In this document: positions 1-7,942 of the stretch, in pieces
How positions within the stretch are numbered: position 1 is the first letter of the stretch
Layout of the letters: the number at the start of each line of letters is the position of its first letter
From: an uncultured Oscillospiraceae bacterium
Lineage (GTDB): Bacteria > Bacillota > Clostridia > Oscillospirales > Acutalibacteraceae
Direction: 5' to 3'
Assembly: GCA_948471095.1 (NCBI GenBank)
Contig: CAOKRG010000016.1
Coordinates: 1-47,187 of the forward strand
DNA length: 47,187 nt
Made by a program: the position numbers and the translations under genes
The notes under the pieces: generated by a model
The model's input: the letters and a program-made list of their open reading frames with translations, nothing else
What the model was told of the DNA's origin: nothing
The model's database searches: none

Positions 1-13
1 AGGAGGTATTTTT

Positions 14-238
14 ATGAGCAAAAAAGACATGCGGGACTTTGAGAGCGTGGTGCGGGGCATCGTGCGGGCCGAGGAGGACGTGGACCGGGTGCTCAGGGCC
101 GCCAAGCTCCAGCGGCGGCCGCGCTCGGAATTCTGGGAGGGCACGGACTTTCCCCAGATCATCTTGGGGATCGTGATGGTCATGGGCGTGGGCGGGCTGT
201 TTGCGCTGATCTTTCTTTCCGTTCTTTTGGGCCGGTGA
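14..238 (+). CDS. small single-pass membrane protein, unknown
   Basis: I do not recognise this 74-residue protein. The first ~45 residues are charged and probably cytoplasmic or amphipathic (many Arg, Glu and Asp). Residues ~48-72 form one hydrophobic helix (IILGIVMVMGVGGLFALIFL), ending in LLGR, so it is probably a one-pass membrane protein with its N-terminus inside. A strong ribosome site (AGGAGG) sits at the very start of the window, 7 bases before the ATG, which supports translation. The promoter would lie outside the window. A second small gene follows 80 bases downstream and may be co-transcribed. Function is unknown. Confidence 0.6.
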   Translation: MSKKDMRDFESVVRGIVRAEEDVDRVLRAAKLQRRPRSEFWEGTDFPQIILGIVMVMGVGGLFALIFLSVLLGR

Positions 239-320
239 TAGGACAATCTGGGGGCCCTATATAAATAGAGAAGCGGCCCCCTTAGGGGAGCGGTGAAGTG
301 ATTGAGTTGAGGTGATTTAG

Positions 321-590
321 ATGCTAGATGAGCGCGGAAGGGACATTGGGGACCCGAAGGTTTCTGTGCGCTACGTTCCAGCCACACCGGAGCTGGTGGC
401 CCAGACCCGGGCGGGCATTAAGCGGGCGGTGGAAAACATGCTGTATGCGCGGGACGGCTACCGCAGCGAGGTGGAGATACTCTGGGGCGAAAAGCCGGCC
501 GGGTACGGCATTGACCATGAGAGCACCAGAACCATGACCATGGAGGACGTTTACTGGCTCTATCCCCAGCGCAAGACCAATCACACCTAG
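321..590 (+). CDS. hypothetical protein, 89 aa
   Basis: Unrecognised soluble protein of 89 residues, starting MLDERGRDIG, with no membrane segment and no cysteine. It is predicted to be alpha/beta and mixed-charge. A ribosome site (GAGGTGA) lies 5 bases before the ATG. The 80-base gap from the previous gene holds a GC stem (GGGGGCC at 250-256 pairing with GGCCCCC at 275-281) that is not followed by a T-run, so it is not a clear terminator. The two small genes could form an operon. No function can be given. Confidence 0.5.
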   Translation: MLDERGRDIGDPKVSVRYVPATPELVAQTRAGIKRAVENMLYARDGYRSEVEILWGEKPAGYGIDHESTRTMTMEDVYWLYPQRKTNHT

Positions 591-1270
591 CGGTGGGCAC
601 ACGCGCGTGGGGGCGCGGGGGTAGCAGCTAGCTTGGTTGCCCGCGAATACAGGCGGTGAACCCCAGAGTATACGCCAACGTCATGCGGAAAATGGCGGCC
701 TTATAGTTCCATCCACCAAAAAGCTGCCCTGACTGGTGCAAATCCCAGCCGGGGCTGCTTAATCGCTGTTTACCTATAAGATGCTCTGTGTTATGAGCAG
801 CAGCTGACAAGGTTTTCCCTTAAATCTTCTCATAAGGGAAAAATCAAGGGAAAAGGGCAGGCGGGCAACCCTCAAAAACCTTGAAAACACTGGCTTTCCG
901 GGGGATAGAGGCCCTGTTGATTGACAAATCCCGATTTTACTGGGGTTTTCCATGTTTTCCTTTGAAAAGCCGCTACTCTGTAATACCCCAAAAAACGGGA
1001 GTGACCTAACGCATTGATTAAAGAAAAGCAACTCAGTCAGTGAGCCAGCAAAAGTTTCGTCTACCTTTTCAAGAGGCGGACGAGTTATCCAAAGGATAAC
1101 TCGTGGGTTCTTAGGGGACTTCGCGCAGCGAATGTCGTAAGTCCTAAGCCGCCGGCGGGTGAGCGTCTGCCAGTGGCAGACAAGCTGCGAACCGACCAAT
1201 CCGGCAGGCGAGACCCCACTCCGTAATACTCCAAAAAACTCCTCGCCGCCTCCACGTCCTCCCGAATAAA
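591..1270. repeat. gene-free, repeat-rich intergenic stretch
   Basis: No convincing gene in about 680 bases. It holds an inverted repeat at 813-822/833-842 (TTTTCCCTTA / TAAGGGAAAA). A similar short sequence (ACTCYGTAATACYCCAAAAAAC) occurs twice, near 973-995 and 1218-1240. Near 1045-1070 is a partial match to the repeat that is fuller at 10986-11093 (CAAAAGTTTCGTC..CCTTTTCAA). A hairpin ACGAGTTATCC / GGATAACTCGT lies near 1080-1105. At 1157-1214 is a copy of a module shared with 13678-13734 (inverted) and 45676-45753: GGGTGAGCGTCTGCC, short loop, GGCAGAC, then GCGAACCGACC and GAGAC. It looks like a patchwork of small structured repeats. Confidence 0.6.
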
Positions 1271-1274
1271 GGAC

Positions 1275-1303
1275 AAAAAGAGCCCGGACCTTTCGGCCCG
1301 GGC
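1275..1303 (-). terminator. terminator of the sugar ABC operon
   Basis: Read on the minus strand, GCCCGGGCC and GGTCCGGGC form a 9-bp stem with one G-U pair closed by a GAAA tetraloop, followed by TCTTTTTG. It lies 45 bases after the stop codon of the solute-binding protein gene, as expected for an intrinsic terminator. Confidence 0.85.
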
Positions 1304-1347
1304 CCCCTTATTCGGTTTTACGGAACCTTGATCGGTTCTCGCAAGAC

Positions 1348-3195
1348 TTAGCCCTTCAGCTTGTAGACGTCATAGTCCTCGCTGTAGGCGTCGAAGCCCT
1401 GCTGCTCGATGTTAGCGTCATACTGGCGCTGCATCTCCTCCAGTACGCCGGCCAGGCCGTTGCTCTCGGCAAAAGCCTTCAGGTCGTCGACCAGCTTGTT
1501 GAACTCGGCCTCGTCCTTGGCCATCATGATCTTGGGATACTGAGCCTGGCACTGATCCTGAATCGCCTTCAGGTTGATGCCCATGTCGCTCTGGGGATCG
1601 ATGTAGGCCAGCACGTTGGTGCTCTGGTCGGTCTTGAACTTCTGGCCGATCTTCGGGTTCTCGATGTCATAGGTAGACACGTGAGCCTGGTTGTAAACGG
1701 TCCAGTTCTTGGTCTCGGAAGCGTCGTTCAGAGCGAACTTCATGGTGTCGATGTAGTCGGAGTGCGCGGGCTGGGTGTACAGCCAAGCGCCGGCCTCGTC
1801 CTGCTGCGCGGAGGTGATGGCGCCGTAGTCAAGCAGCAGCTTGGGCGTGGTGCCGTCCGCTTCAAACTCGCCGTTCCAGATGGGGCCGTCGGGGCCGCCC
1901 AGAACCTGGTAGTAGGAGCCTTCCTTGGAGATCATCCAGGTGAACAGGTCGAAGATGCGCTGGGGCCGCTTGGCGGCGGTGGTGATGACGTTGACGTTCC
2001 AGCCGGGAGAGCCAGCCTCGTCGCCGTAAACCACTTCCACGCCGTCCGCGGGCGGGAACTGGGGATACTTGCCCAGCTCGTCATAGGTGGCGCTGCCGAT
2101 GATCTCATAGGCGCCGGCCTTGTCGGTCTTGCCGGACTCTTCCACGTACTTGCGGCGGTAGTTGTTGGTGTCGTCCTGGGAGAAGTCGTACCACATGATA
2201 GCGGGACGGCCGTTGGTCATCTTCTCAACCCACATGTCGCCGTCGTCGGTGAAGATGTCGGAGCTCCACAGGCCCTCGTTGTACCACTGGTTGGCAATCT
2301 TCAGAGCCTCAACGAACTTGGGCTCGAACACGCCCAGATTGATCTTGCCGTCTTCCTGGGTGAAGTAGTTCTCCACGATGTTGCGGGTGCCCAGAGCGCG
2401 GTAGAGGGGACGGTAGACGGAGAGGCCGGTGTTGTTGTTGGTGGCGGCCATGGGGATGAAGTTCTGGCCGGAGTAGGTGGTCTCGCCGGAATCGGCAAAC
2501 TCCTTGGCCTTCAGGATGTAGTCATGGATGTCGTCCAGGCTGTTGAAAGCGGGCTTGCCCAGCTTCTCATACACGTAGGTGTTGACGATCCACTGCTCGT
2601 TGCCGCCGGTGCTGGCCTTGCCTTCGGTACGGGGCCAGTTGGGAATGGTGTACAGCTTGCCGTCCACGCGGAGCAGGTCGCGGGTCATGTCGGTGATGTC
2701 GGTCTCGAAGGTGCAGCCGGGATACATGAACTGCTCAATCTCCACCAGAGCGCCGGCACGGGCCACGCTGTTCAGCACGCGGCCGCGGTCCAGGATCATG
2801 GAGTCCGGCAGAGCGCCGCCGGTGAGCATCAGCTGCAGCTTGGAGTCGGCGTCGGCGTCGGGCTTGGAGAAGGTAACGCTCACGTTGAACTTCTCGCCCA
2901 TAAACTTGGAGAAGTTGTCAGCGCCCCACTTCTTGATGCCCGCCCAGTCATAGTACCAGTAGCAGGTAAAGTCGTAGTGCTCGCTGGTGTCGTCGGCCCC
3001 GGTGGAAACGTTGCTGGGCTCGGAGTTGTCGTCGCCAGCGGTAGAGTTTTCGTCGCCAGCGGTAGAGTTTTCGCCGCCAGCGGCAGAGCTGTTGCCAGCC
3101 GCGCTGGAGTTCTTGCCGCTGTCGTTTCCGCAGGCCGCGAAGCAGCCCACGATCAGCGCCAATGCCAGCAGCATGGCAATGATTCTCTTGCTCAT
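1348..3195 (-). CDS. sugar ABC transporter substrate-binding lipoprotein
   Basis: Extracellular solute-binding protein of the family 1 / LplA type that feeds a CUT1 carbohydrate importer; the sugar is unknown. About 615 residues. The start is the ATG at 3195, not an in-frame ATG further upstream, because AGGAGGA lies 8 bases before it and a signal peptide begins there (MSKRIIAMLLALALIVGC). Cys18 (IVGC) or Cys22 (FAAC) is the lipid anchor. Residues ~25-70 are a Ser/Asn/Gly/Ala-rich linker containing seven-residue repeats, then the two-lobed binding domain from about DFTCYWYYDW. It is the last gene of the operon, 91 bases after the LplC-like permease, and is followed by a terminator. No ATPase gene is present, so a shared MsmX/MsmK-type ATPase is probably used (inference). 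Confidence 0.9.
   Translation of the reverse strand: MSKRIIAMLLALALIVGCFAACGNDSGKNSSAAGNSSAAGGENSTAGDENSTAGDDNSEPSNVSTGADDTSEHYDFTCYWYYDWAGIKKWGADNFSKFMGEKFNVSVTFSKPDADADSKLQLMLTGGALPDSMILDRGRVLNSVARAGALVEIEQFMYPGCTFETDITDMTRDLLRVDGKLYTIPNWPRTEGKASTGGNEQWIVNTYVYEKLGKPAFNSLDDIHDYILKAKEFADSGETTYSGQNFIPMAATNNNTGLSVYRPLYRALGTRNIVENYFTQEDGKINLGVFEPKFVEALKIANQWYNEGLWSSDIFTDDGDMWVEKMTNGRPAIMWYDFSQDDTNNYRRKYVEESGKTDKAGAYEIIGSATYDELGKYPQFPPADGVEVVYGDEAGSPGWNVNVITTAAKRPQRIFDLFTWMISKEGSYYQVLGGPDGPIWNGEFEADGTTPKLLLDYGAITSAQQDEAGAWLYTQPAHSDYIDTMKFALNDASETKNWTVYNQAHVSTYDIENPKIGQKFKTDQSTNVLAYIDPQSDMGINLKAIQDQCQAQYPKIMMAKDEAEFNKLVDDLKAFAESNGLAGVLEEMQRQYDANIEQQGFDAYSEDYDVYKLKG
3028..3111 (-). repeat. four 21-bp tandem repeats in lipoprotein linker
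   Basis: Four consecutive 21-bp units (start near 3028, 3049, 3070 and 3091) share the core GCCAGCGGTAGAGTT with increasing divergence. In the protein they read as seven-residue units of the kind NSTAGDE/NSTAGDD/NSAAGGE. They lie in the flexible stalk between lipid anchor and binding domain, so unit number probably varies without breaking the frame. Confidence 0.85.
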
Positions 3196-3286
3196 TGTTT
3201 TCGTCCTCCTATAGACAAATTTATTTTCATTCAGGCTGGCCGGCGGCCCAATGCCGCCCGCCGCCCGGAATGACAAAGGATAGGGA

Positions 3287-4219
3287 TCAGCCCTTGATGG
3301 AGCCGATCATGATGCCCTTGAGGAAGAACCTCTGCAGGAAGGGGTAGATGATAACGATGGGCAGAATGCTGGTGATCATGGTGGCCATGGTGATGGAGCG
3401 CGCGTTGACCTCCTTGCCATGGGAAGCCTCGCCCACGAAAGCGCCCGCGCCCGCCGCAGCCATGCGCTCGGCAAAGCTGGCCTCGGCGATGATGTTCAGC
3501 AGCACAGAGGTCATGGGCTTCAGGTTGGGGTTGCTGATGTAGATGTTGGGCATGAACCAGTCGTTCCAGTGGAACACCCCGAAATACAGGGCGATGGTGG
3601 CGATGATAGGGGTGGAGACGGGCCAATAGATCTTGAAGAAGATGGTCAGGTAGTTAGCGCCGTCAATGCGGGCGGACTCCTCCAAGGCGTCCGGCACGGA
3701 CTGGAAGTAGGACCGCATGAGGATCATGTTCCAGATATTGACCAGGTTGGGGATGATGTATACCCAGAAGGTATCGTACAGGCCCAGGTTCATAATCAGG
3801 AAGTAGGTGGGGATCAGGCCGCCGCCGAAGTACATGGGGATCAGGCAGAAGAAGGTATAGAATTTCCGCCCCGCCAGGTTCTTGCGGGAGAGGCCGAAGG
3901 CCAGCGCGCCGGTGATCACCAGGCCGCCCGCCGCGCCGATGATGGTGCGGGCGAAGGTGATGCCGTAGGCCATCCAGATGGTCTTATCGGTGAAAATCTG
4001 CCGGTAGTTGGCAACGGTGGGTACTCTGGGGAAGACGGTGATGCCGCCCAGAATGGTGTCATCCGCGTTATTGAAAGAGATGGCCAGCGAGTTGAGGAAC
4101 GGGTACAGCGTGGTCACGAAGACCACGGTCATAATGACCACCATGGAGACGATGATCACGTAATCGCTGAACACCTTTTTAGATTTCATCTTATGTCTTG
4201 TCTCTTTTACGCCTGTCAT
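3287..4219 (-). CDS. carbohydrate ABC permease, LplC/MalG type
   Basis: Inner-membrane permease of a CUT1 sugar importer, 310 residues, with six predicted membrane helices; the first is around residues 20-42 (VIIVSMVVIMTVVFVTTLYP). The EAA loop that docks the ATPase is visible as DALEESARIDGANYLTIFFK at about residues 180-199. The C-terminus FFLKGIMIGSIKG is typical of this subfamily. The ATG at 4219 has GGAGAAAGGAGG just upstream. It lies 31 bases after the LplB-like permease gene and before the binding-protein gene, so the three form one operon. Confidence 0.92.
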   Translation of the reverse strand: MTGVKETRHKMKSKKVFSDYVIIVSMVVIMTVVFVTTLYPFLNSLAISFNNADDTILGGITVFPRVPTVANYRQIFTDKTIWMAYGITFARTIIGAAGGLVITGALAFGLSRKNLAGRKFYTFFCLIPMYFGGGLIPTYFLIMNLGLYDTFWVYIIPNLVNIWNMILMRSYFQSVPDALEESARIDGANYLTIFFKIYWPVSTPIIATIALYFGVFHWNDWFMPNIYISNPNLKPMTSVLLNIIAEASFAERMAAAGAGAFVGEASHGKEVNARSITMATMITSILPIVIIYPFLQRFFLKGIMIGSIKG

Positions 4220-4250
4220 TAGGGTTTGCCTCCTTTCTCCTCACATTATG

Positions 4251-5219
4251 TTAGAACAGCGCGTTTTCACCGGCCTTGTCGGCGATGGTGTTAGCGGCGA
4301 TCAGCAGAATGAAGTTGATGATGGACTTGACCAGGCCCGCGGCCGTACCGAAGGAGGCGCGGCCCTGAGAGATACCGACCTTGAAGATGTAGGTGTCGAT
4401 CACATTGGCGGTCTCGGTCAGCAGGGGGTTGCCCATCTGCTTGGTCAACATCATGATCTGGTCGAAGTTCTGGTTCAAAATGCCGCCCACGTTCATAATG
4501 AAGAGGAGTACGATGGTAGGCTTAATGGCCTTGATGGTGATGTTCCACATCTTCTGGGCGCGGGTGGCGCCGTCGATGTCGGCGGCCTCATACATTTCCG
4601 CGTCCACGCCGGCCATGGCCGAGATGAAGATGATGGAGTTCCAGCCCAGCTCCTTCCAGATGTCGGAGACCAGGGCCAGGCCCCAGAACAGGTCGGGCCT
4701 GGAGAAGAAGCCGATCGGCTCTTTAATAAGCCCCGCGTTCATAAGCATCTCGTTCACGGCGCCGCCGTCGGTGGAAAGGAAGTCGAACAGCAGCATGGCG
4801 CACACGGTCCAAGAAATAAAGTGGGGCAGGTAGCTGACGGTCTGGATGACCTTCTTCGTCTTATCCAGGTGCATCTCGTTGAGGAACACCGCGAAGACGA
4901 TGGGGCACACAAAGCCGATGGTCAGCTTCAAGCCGCTGATGGCCAGGGTGTTGCGCAGCACCAAGGGCAGGTTCTGGTCCTGGAACAGCGCGATGAACTG
5001 CTTAAAGCCCACCCACTCGCTCATGCCGGGGAAGTTGCCGATGCGGTACTCCTGGAACGCCATGACCAGGCCGTAAATCGGTATGTAGCTGAATACAAAG
5101 AGCAGCAAGATGCCGGGGATGACCAGCAGCTGCAGGTCCCATTGCTCTATCGCCCGTTGAAAAAAGTTCGGCTGCTTCCGGGGGGTAGAGGCTACGTTCG
5201 GATTCGTCACTTTAATCAT
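4251..5219 (-). CDS. ABC permease, LplB/MalF/UgpA type
   Basis: First permease of the CUT1 sugar importer, with six predicted membrane helices. The EAA loop is readable as DAEMYEAADIDGATRAQKMW. It pairs with the LplC-like permease downstream. The start is uncertain: in-frame ATGs exist at 5270, 5228 and 5219. The ATG at 5219 is chosen because a GGGAG stands just before it and the protein then starts MIKVTNPN, giving 322 residues, a usual length. The spacing is short, however, and the 5270 ATG sits inside a perfect palindrome. It is the first gene of the operon, behind a promoter at 5398-5426. Confidence 0.88.
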   Translation of the reverse strand: MIKVTNPNVASTPRKQPNFFQRAIEQWDLQLLVIPGILLLFVFSYIPIYGLVMAFQEYRIGNFPGMSEWVGFKQFIALFQDQNLPLVLRNTLAISGLKLTIGFVCPIVFAVFLNEMHLDKTKKVIQTVSYLPHFISWTVCAMLLFDFLSTDGGAVNEMLMNAGLIKEPIGFFSRPDLFWGLALVSDIWKELGWNSIIFISAMAGVDAEMYEAADIDGATRAQKMWNITIKAIKPTIVLLFIMNVGGILNQNFDQIMMLTKQMGNPLLTETANVIDTYIFKVGISQGRASFGTAAGLVKSIINFILLIAANTIADKAGENALF

Positions 5220-5259
5220 CACTCCCATTTGGCTTGCCCGAAGGGGAAGCCAGTTTTGC

Positions 5260-5375
5260 TTTGGGGGCATGCCCCCAAAATTTTTTTCGGACCGGTCTGT
5301 GTATGGATCGAAAAAACTTCGCTATCCCTCCCTTGCGCCAGTTCCCACCCGCCCCCGGCTGCGCGGGGCGCAAGG
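5260..5375 (-). promoter_or_regulatory. structured leader of the sugar ABC operon
   Basis: Between promoter and first gene lies a leader of about 170 bases holding two strong dyads. One is a perfect 20-bp palindrome at 5260-5279 (TTTGGGGGCATGCCCCCAAA) beside an A/T run. The other is a 9-bp stem at 5331-5339/5367-5375 (CCTTGCGCC / GGCGCAAGG) around a 27-base GC-rich loop. No known riboswitch fold was recognised. They may be operator or RNA regulatory structures. Confidence 0.5.
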
Positions 5376-5397
5376 ATGGTATTTGTTGTCAAGAGAC

Positions 5398-5426
5398 ATT
5401 ATAGCATGGGAATGACAAATTTGCAA
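5398..5426 (-). promoter_or_regulatory. promoter for the sugar ABC operon
   Basis: On the minus strand TTGCAA, a 17-base spacer and TATAAT (plus-strand ATTATA at 5398-5403). The -10 is perfect and the -35 matches 4 of 6. It is the only good promoter upstream of the transporter genes. Confidence 0.65.
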
Positions 5427-5565
5427 GCAAAATATTAGGTTATTTCTCAAAAATTTGTAGACCTTGTTCATGCGGCGGGCTATTCGCCTCAAAAAGCCTC
5501 AAAGAACCCACTAGTTTTTGCGCTTTTTCCTAAGAAAAAAAGTCACGATTTCTCCTGGCAGAAGC

Positions 5566-5594
5566 TTGCTATTTCGAGGTTTTTAGAGTATACT
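5566..5594 (+). promoter_or_regulatory. promoter for the MIF-like gene
   Basis: TTGCTA, 17-base spacer, TATACT. Transcription would start near 5601, about 38 bases before the chosen ATG. This excludes an upstream in-frame TTG at 5594 as a start. Confidence 0.65.
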
Positions 5595-5638
5595 TGCAGA
5601 TAGAAACTACAGTATTTTTTGGGAAAGGAAGAACCGCC

Positions 5639-5962
5639 ATGCCCTTTATCGACGTAAAAGCCAGCTGCCCCATCTCCCAGGAACAGGAAATCCGGCTGAA
5701 AACCGGCCTGGGCAAGGCCGTGGCCCTGATTCCCGGCAAAGACGAGAGCCGCCTGATGCTGCGTTTTGCCGGAGGCTGCTCCATGTGGTACGCCGGAAGC
5801 CAGGAGGGCCCCATCGTTATGGCCGAGGCCGCCATTTACGGACACGCCACCCAGGAGGCCTCCAGCGCCTTTGGCCAAGAGGCCGTCCGCCTGCTCCAGG
5901 AGGTCCTGGGCGCGGAGCACGTCTATTTCAAAATGGAACAGACCACCGACTGGGCGTTTTAG
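5639..5962 (+). CDS. MIF-like tautomerase superfamily protein
   Basis: 107-residue protein of the phenylpyruvate tautomerase / macrophage migration inhibitory factor (MIF)-like branch of the tautomerase superfamily. The start ATG at 5639 puts proline directly after Met (MPFIDVKAS); in this superfamily the exposed N-terminal Pro is the catalytic base. The length fits a MIF-type monomer, which forms trimers. The C-terminal YFKMEQTTDWAF resembles the family's closing strand. GGAAAGGAAG lies upstream at a usable distance. It has its own promoter and terminator and is monocistronic. The physiological substrate is unknown. Confidence 0.82.
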   Translation: MPFIDVKASCPISQEQEIRLKTGLGKAVALIPGKDESRLMLRFAGGCSMWYAGSQEGPIVMAEAAIYGHATQEASSAFGQEAVRLLQEVLGAEHVYFKMEQTTDWAF

Positions 5963-5973
5963 CCCCGAAGCCT

Positions 5974-6008
5974 GGCCCGCGCGCGAAAAAACGCGGGCCT
6001 TCTTCATT
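5974..6008 (+). terminator. terminator after the MIF-like gene
   Basis: Stem GGCCCGCG (5974-5981) with CGCGGGCC (5992-5999), loop rich in A, followed by TTCTTCATT. A second small stem GCGGGC/GCCCGC at 6011-6026 follows at once. The remainder up to purE (6030-6146) shows no clear promoter or riboswitch. Confidence 0.8.
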
Positions 6009-6146
6009 CGGCGGGCTTCCGCCCGCCCCTTCCGCCTATAACCATACCACAAAACTAGCGGAAAGGAAAGTTACAAAATTACTACAAATTTCGAATTTCC
6101 CCGGGCCAATCCATGAATAAAGTCGAAAAGGAAAGGAAGATTCTGT

Positions 6147-6644
6147 ATGCCCGCAAAAAAAGTCGCCCTTATTTTGGGCAGCGACAGCGACCTGGACGCC
6201 GTTGCCCCCGCCAAAAAGCGCCTGGACTCCCTGGGAATCCCGGTGGAGGCCCACATCATCTCCGCCCACCGCACCCCCGAGGCCGCGGCGGAATTTGCGA
6301 AAAACGCCCGGGCCCGCGGCTTCGGCGCCATCATCGCCGCCGCCGGAAAGGCCGCCCACCTGGCCGGGGCCCTGGCCGCCAACACCACCCTGCCGGTCAT
6401 CGGCATTCCCGTCAAGTCCTCCACCCTGGACGGCCTGGACGCGCTGCTCTCCACGGTCCAGATGCCTACCGGCGTGCCCGTGGCTACGGTGGCTATCGAC
6501 GGCGCCGCCAACGCCGCCCTGCTGGCCGCCCAGATTCTGGCCGTTACGGACGAAGGCCTGGCCGCGAAGCTGGAAACCCTCAAGGCCGGGATGAAGCGGG
6601 CCGCTCTCGAGAAGGACGCGGCTTTACAGACCAAGGACTGGTAG
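6147..6644 (+). CDS. purE: N5-CAIR mutase PurE
   Basis: Catalyses the carboxyl shift giving 4-carboxyaminoimidazole ribonucleotide in purine synthesis. At 165 residues it is the usual length of class I PurE. Visible motifs are GSDSD at residues 11-15, SAHRTP at 39-44 with the catalytic His41, AAGKAAHLAG, and PTGVPVATVAI near residue 110. Class I PurE normally needs PurK; no purK lies in the window. It is the first gene of a long forward purine run, with the M29 aminopeptidase gene 52 bases downstream. AAGGAAAGGAAG precedes the ATG. Confidence 0.95.
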   Translation: MPAKKVALILGSDSDLDAVAPAKKRLDSLGIPVEAHIISAHRTPEAAAEFAKNARARGFGAIIAAAGKAAHLAGALAANTTLPVIGIPVKSSTLDGLDALLSTVQMPTGVPVATVAIDGAANAALLAAQILAVTDEGLAAKLETLKAGMKRAALEKDAALQTKDW

Positions 6645-6696
6645 ACCAACCATTACCTTTTATATTTTAAGAATTCCGAAAGGACGGGCAGAACAA

Positions 6697-7929
6697 ATGA
6701 AAAAAAGTATTATGAGGAAATACGCCAGGCTGGCGGTGCAAAAGGGCGTGAACCTGCGCAAGGGCCAGGCCTGCGTCATCCAGGCCGGCGTCAGCGAGCA
6801 CGAGTTCGCCGAGATGGTGGCCGAGGAGGCCTACCGGGCCGGGGCCAAGTGGGTGCGCATGGAATGGAGCGACCAGGCCGTCACGAAGCTCCACTACCGG
6901 CACCAGACCATCGCCGAGCTATGCAGGGTGGCGGACTGGGCCGTGGAAAAGATGAAGTTCACCGCCAAGGAGCTGCCCTGCATGATCGCCATCTCCTCCG
7001 CCGACCCGGACGGCCTGAAGGGCGTCAACCCCGGCAAAATGCAGAAGGCCATGATCGCCCAAAACAAGGTGTTCAAGCCCATTCGGGACGAGATGGAAAG
7101 CAAGTACCAGTGGACCATCGTGGCCGTGCCCTCGAAAAAGTGGGCCAAAAAGGTCTTTCCCGGCGAGCGGACCAGCACAGCCGTGGAAAAGCTGTGGGAG
7201 GAGATCCTGCGGGCCGTGCGGGTCACGGAGGACAACGACCCCGTAAACGAGTGGGACGCCCACAATAAGACCCTGCGGGAGAAATGCGAGAAGCTCAACG
7301 CCATGAACCTGGAGTATCTCCACTACCAGGCCCCCAACGGCACGGACTTTAAATGCTGGCTCATCCCCACGGCCAAATGGCAGGGCGGCAGCGAGATTTT
7401 GAAGACCACCGGGGTGGAATTCAACCCCAACATGCCCAGCGAAGAGGTGTTCATCTCCCCCCTGCGGGGCAAGTGCGAGGGCACGGTGGTCTCTACCCTG
7501 CCCCTCTCCTACCAGGGAACGGTAATTCCCAAGTTCTCTATGGATTTCAAAGACGGCAAAGCCGTGGCGGTCCACGCGGAAGAGCACCAGGAGCTGCTGG
7601 AAAAGATGATCACCATGGATGAGGGGGCCTGCATGCTGGGCGAGCTGGCCCTGGTGCCCCACAACTCCCCCATCTCCAACTCCGGCGTGCTCTTCTACAA
7701 CACCCTGTTCGATGAAAACGCAGCCTGCCACATCGCCATGGGCCGGGGCTTCGACGAGTCCCTAGAGGGCTTTGAGAACATGAGCCGGGAGGAAATCAAG
7801 GAGGCGGGCATCAACGACTCCATGATCCATGTGGATTTCATGATCGGCTGCCAAGACCTGGACATTACCGGCCACACCCGGGACGGCCAGGAGGTGGCCA
7901 TTTTCCGGAACGGCAACTGGGCGATATAA
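6697..7929 (+). CDS. M29 family metallo-aminopeptidase
   Basis: 410-residue cytoplasmic aminopeptidase of peptidase family M29 (AmpS/PepS/AmpT type), which removes N-terminal residues with a two-metal site. Expected metal ligands are visible: Glu250 in PSEEVFISP, Glu316 in GELALV, His345 in ACHIAMG, and His378/Asp380 in HVDFMIG. Seven residues after His345, where I recall a Tyr in characterised members (HLAxGxAY), this protein has Phe352 (MGRGF); this comparison is from memory. The gene sits between purE and purM with no obvious metabolic link, 13 bases before purM. AAAGGA precedes the ATG. Confidence 0.92.
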   Translation: MKKSIMRKYARLAVQKGVNLRKGQACVIQAGVSEHEFAEMVAEEAYRAGAKWVRMEWSDQAVTKLHYRHQTIAELCRVADWAVEKMKFTAKELPCMIAISSADPDGLKGVNPGKMQKAMIAQNKVFKPIRDEMESKYQWTIVAVPSKKWAKKVFPGERTSTAVEKLWEEILRAVRVTEDNDPVNEWDAHNKTLREKCEKLNAMNLEYLHYQAPNGTDFKCWLIPTAKWQGGSEILKTTGVEFNPNMPSEEVFISPLRGKCEGTVVSTLPLSYQGTVIPKFSMDFKDGKAVAVHAEEHQELLEKMITMDEGACMLGELALVPHNSPISNSGVLFYNTLFDENAACHIAMGRGFDESLEGFENMSREEIKEAGINDSMIHVDFMIGCQDLDITGHTRDGQEVAIFRNGNWAI

Positions 7930-7942
7930 AGGAGGCCCTTCT

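Noticed and set aside
640-780. Possible tRNA near GGTGCAAATCCCAGCC
   Set aside because: A T-loop-like string exists, but no acceptor stem, anticodon arm or cloverleaf can be drawn.
1085-1276. Small minus-strand gene starting MSFIREDVEAARSFLEYYG
   Set aside because: Most of it covers the repeat module; no ribosome site and no known family. It could be a remnant of a gene, but the support is too thin.
3028-3111. CRISPR-like direct repeats
   Set aside because: Units are 21 bp with no spacers and lie in frame inside a protein linker.
1681-3273. Long open frame on the plus strand, antisense to the lipoprotein gene
   Set aside because: High GC keeps the opposite strand free of stops; the translation is low-complexity Gly/Val/Ala with no domain, and the minus-strand lipoprotein explains the bases.
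5384-5403. TTGACA and TATAAT close together on the minus strand
   Set aside because: The order is reversed (TATAAT comes first) and spacing is five bases; the functional -35 is the TTGCAA further upstream.
6030-6146. Purine riboswitch or PurR-type box before purE
   Set aside because: No conserved aptamer core, no antiterminator pair and no recognisable box.
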